64,000 nt of DNA, from contig NZ_CP140772.1 of NCBI RefSeq assembly GCF_037893185.1, positions 6,324,001 to 6,388,000 on the forward strand. The letters run 5' to 3'. Origin of the DNA: Chitinophaga sp. 180180018-3 (lineage in GTDB: Bacteria; Bacteroidota; Bacteroidia; Chitinophagales; Chitinophagaceae). The notes under the pieces were generated by a model. That model saw only the letters and a program-made list of their open reading frames with translations, was not told the DNA's origin and did no database searches. Positions 62,713 through 64,000 of this stretch are shown here, piece by piece; the stretch's first letter is position 1, and each line of letters starts with the position of its first letter. A program made the translations under genes and the position numbers.

Positions 62713-64000
62713 ATGCAATCGTTACGTTTCAATGCGCTGGAAGGATTAGCTGGCGTAGACTCTACTCTCGCCGAACATAACGGTAAAATTACCGATGTAT
62801 TTGGCAGCAATGTTTTCTCTGGTAAAGTTGTCAGAGAATATCTGAGCGACGAGGCTTATAAAAGCCTGATGAACTCCATTAAAAACGGCACCAAGCTGGA
62901 ACGTAAGATGTCCGAGCAAATTGCTTCCGGTATGAAAGCATGGGCCATGAAGAAAGGTGTAACCCACTACACACACTGGTTTCAGCCGTTAACCGGTACT
63001 ACCGCTGAGAAGCACGATTCATTCTTCACCCTGAAAAGCGATGGTTCTGCCCTGGAAACTTTTGATGGCGACGCCCTGGTACAACAGGAGCCGGATGCTT
63101 CCAGTTTCCCTAACGGTGGATTGAGAGCTACTTTCGAAGCCCGTGGTTATACTGCATGGGATCCTTCTTCTCCTGCATTTATCCTGGAACAGGCTACGGG
63201 TAAAACGCTCTGTATCCCTACCATCTTTGTTGCCTACACCGGCGAATCTCTGGATTACAAAGCACCGCTGCTGAAAGCACTTGCTGCATTGGACAAAGCG
63301 GCAGTTGATGTTTGTAACTATTTTGATAAAAACGTTACCAAAGTAACTGCTACACTCGGTTGGGAGCAGGAATACTTCCTGGTAGACGAAGCAATGGCTA
63401 ATGCCCGTCCTGACCTGATCATGACTGGTCGTACCGTGGTAGGACATGCGCCTTCCAAAGGACAACAGCTGGAAGACCACTACTTCGGTGCTATTCCTGA
63501 CCGCGTTTACGCTTACATGCGCGACTTTGAAGTAGAATCTTACAAACTGGGTATTCCTTTAAGAACCCGTCACAATGAGGTTGCTCCTTCTCAGTTCGAG
63601 TGTGCACCTATATTTGAAGAAGTGAACATCGCAGTAGACCACAACTCTCTGCTGATGGATGTAATGAATAAAGTGGCTAAACGTCACAAGCTGAAAGTGT
63701 TACTGCACGAGAAACCTTTTGCAGGCATCAATGGTTCAGGTAAACACAATAACTGGAGCATGGCTACAGATACTGGTGTGAACCTGCTGGCTCCGGGCAA
63801 AACCCCGAAAACCAACCTGATGTTCCTCACTTTCTTCGTGAACACAATCAAAGCTGTACACGATTACGCTGACCTGCTGAGAGCTTCTATTGCTTCTCCA
63901 AGCAACGATTTCCGCCTGGGTGCCAACGAAGCTCCTCCGGCTATCATCTCCGTGTTCACCGGTAAATACCTGTTTGAAGTATTGCAGGAACTGAAAAACC
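62713..64000 (+). CDS. glnN: Glutamine synthetase type III, 5' part
   Basis: The frame starts at 62713 (MQSLRFNALEGLAGVDSTLA) and stays open to the window end; about 429 of some 730 residues are present. It is type III: KKGVTHYTHWFQPLTGTTAE, SFPNGGLRATFEARGYTAWD, TLGWEQEYFLVD, RHNEVAPSQFECAPI and FAGINGSGKHNNWS. The last three are Glu/His ligand and substrate loops of the active site. It makes glutamine from glutamate and ammonia. It is divergent from purL, which consumes glutamine-derived nitrogen. Confidence 0.95.
   Translation, partial: MQSLRFNALEGLAGVDSTLAEHNGKITDVFGSNVFSGKVVREYLSDEAYKSLMNSIKNGTKLERKMSEQIASGMKAWAMKKGVTHYTHWFQPLTGTTAEKHDSFFTLKSDGSALETFDGDALVQQEPDASSFPNGGLRATFEARGYTAWDPSSPAFILEQATGKTLCIPTIFVAYTGESLDYKAPLLKALAALDKAAVDVCNYFDKNVTKVTATLGWEQEYFLVDEAMANARPDLIMTGRTVVGHAPSKGQQLEDHYFGAIPDRVYAYMRDFEVESYKLGIPLRTRHNEVAPSQFECAPIFEEVNIAVDHNSLLMDVMNKVAKRHKLKVLLHEKPFAGINGSGKHNNWSMATDTGVNLLAPGKTPKTNLMFLTFFVNTIKAVHDYADLLRASIASPSNDFRLGANEAPPAIISVFTGKYLFEVLQELKN

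Overview
The window looks like chromosomal DNA from a member of the Bacteroidota, most likely a Chitinophagaceae relative such as Chitinophaga. This rests on Bacteroidota-type promoters (TTG, about 19-21 nt, TAnnTTTG) in front of many genes, a type IX secretion plug-like protein (DUF5103), a BamA-like lipoprotein (TamL type), glutamine synthetase III, a serine palmitoyltransferase-like enzyme, and the near absence of Shine-Dalgarno sequences. No rRNA, CRISPR array, prophage or complete insertion sequence was seen. The species assignment is an inference.

Layout. 1-5.3 kb (minus strand): translation/transcription cluster read as tRNA-Thr(UGU), tRNA-Tyr(GUA), tRNA-Gly(UCC), tRNA-Thr(GGU), an abnormal tRNA-like gene, tuf, tRNA-Trp, secE, nusG, a transglutaminase-fold gene, rplK, rplA. 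It keeps the order of the E. coli thrU-tyrU-glyT-thrT-tufB-secE-nusG-rplKA region but has two insertions. 5.5-7.6 kb: hpf, xerC-like recombinase, rpsU, cupin. 7.7-15.3 kb: a damage-response-like block: XRE-S24 (LexA-like) repressor, two small membrane proteins, dinB, a DnaE2-type polymerase, and a RES/Xre toxin-antitoxin pair. 15.3-18.1 kb: lysC, an LDH2/MDH2-type oxidoreductase and DUF3467. 19-22.6 kb: a helix-hairpin-helix surface protein with an overlapping barrel-like partner, deoxynucleoside kinase, trpS. 23.8-26.9 kb: gatC, an ABC ATPase, cobalamin adenosyltransferase, ribE, a secreted protein. 26.9-33.1 kb: a SpoIIM-DUF4129-DUF4350-MoxR-DUF58 operon with a divergent RDD gene. 33.2-42.7 kb: DUF5684 protein, SRP RNA, transaldolase, glpK-glpF, a tail-fibre-like protein, NDH-2, DUF5103, LolC/E permease. 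42.7-54.2 kb: a conserved lipoprotein-like pair, SpoU methyltransferase, TamL, truB, methyltransferase, aroE, ComA-like synthase, TPR protein. 54.3-64 kb: secreted proteins, enoyl-CoA hydratase, PafA-like phosphatase, SPT/CapB-like synthase, purL, and the 5' part of GSIII.

The strongest non-gene signals are: (1) four copies of a CTAA-N5-TTAG palindrome, arranged as two pairs, one in the promoter of the LexA-like repressor and one in front of dinB-dnaE, which suggests an SOS-like regulon; (2) a set of very long inverted repeats (up to 60 bp with no mismatch) at gene ends whose arms are assembled from shared short words; (3) a tRNA-like gene with a 9-nt anticodon loop between tRNA-Thr and tuf; (4) several promoters in which TAnnTTTG lies only 3-4 nt before the ATG, which would give leaderless mRNAs.
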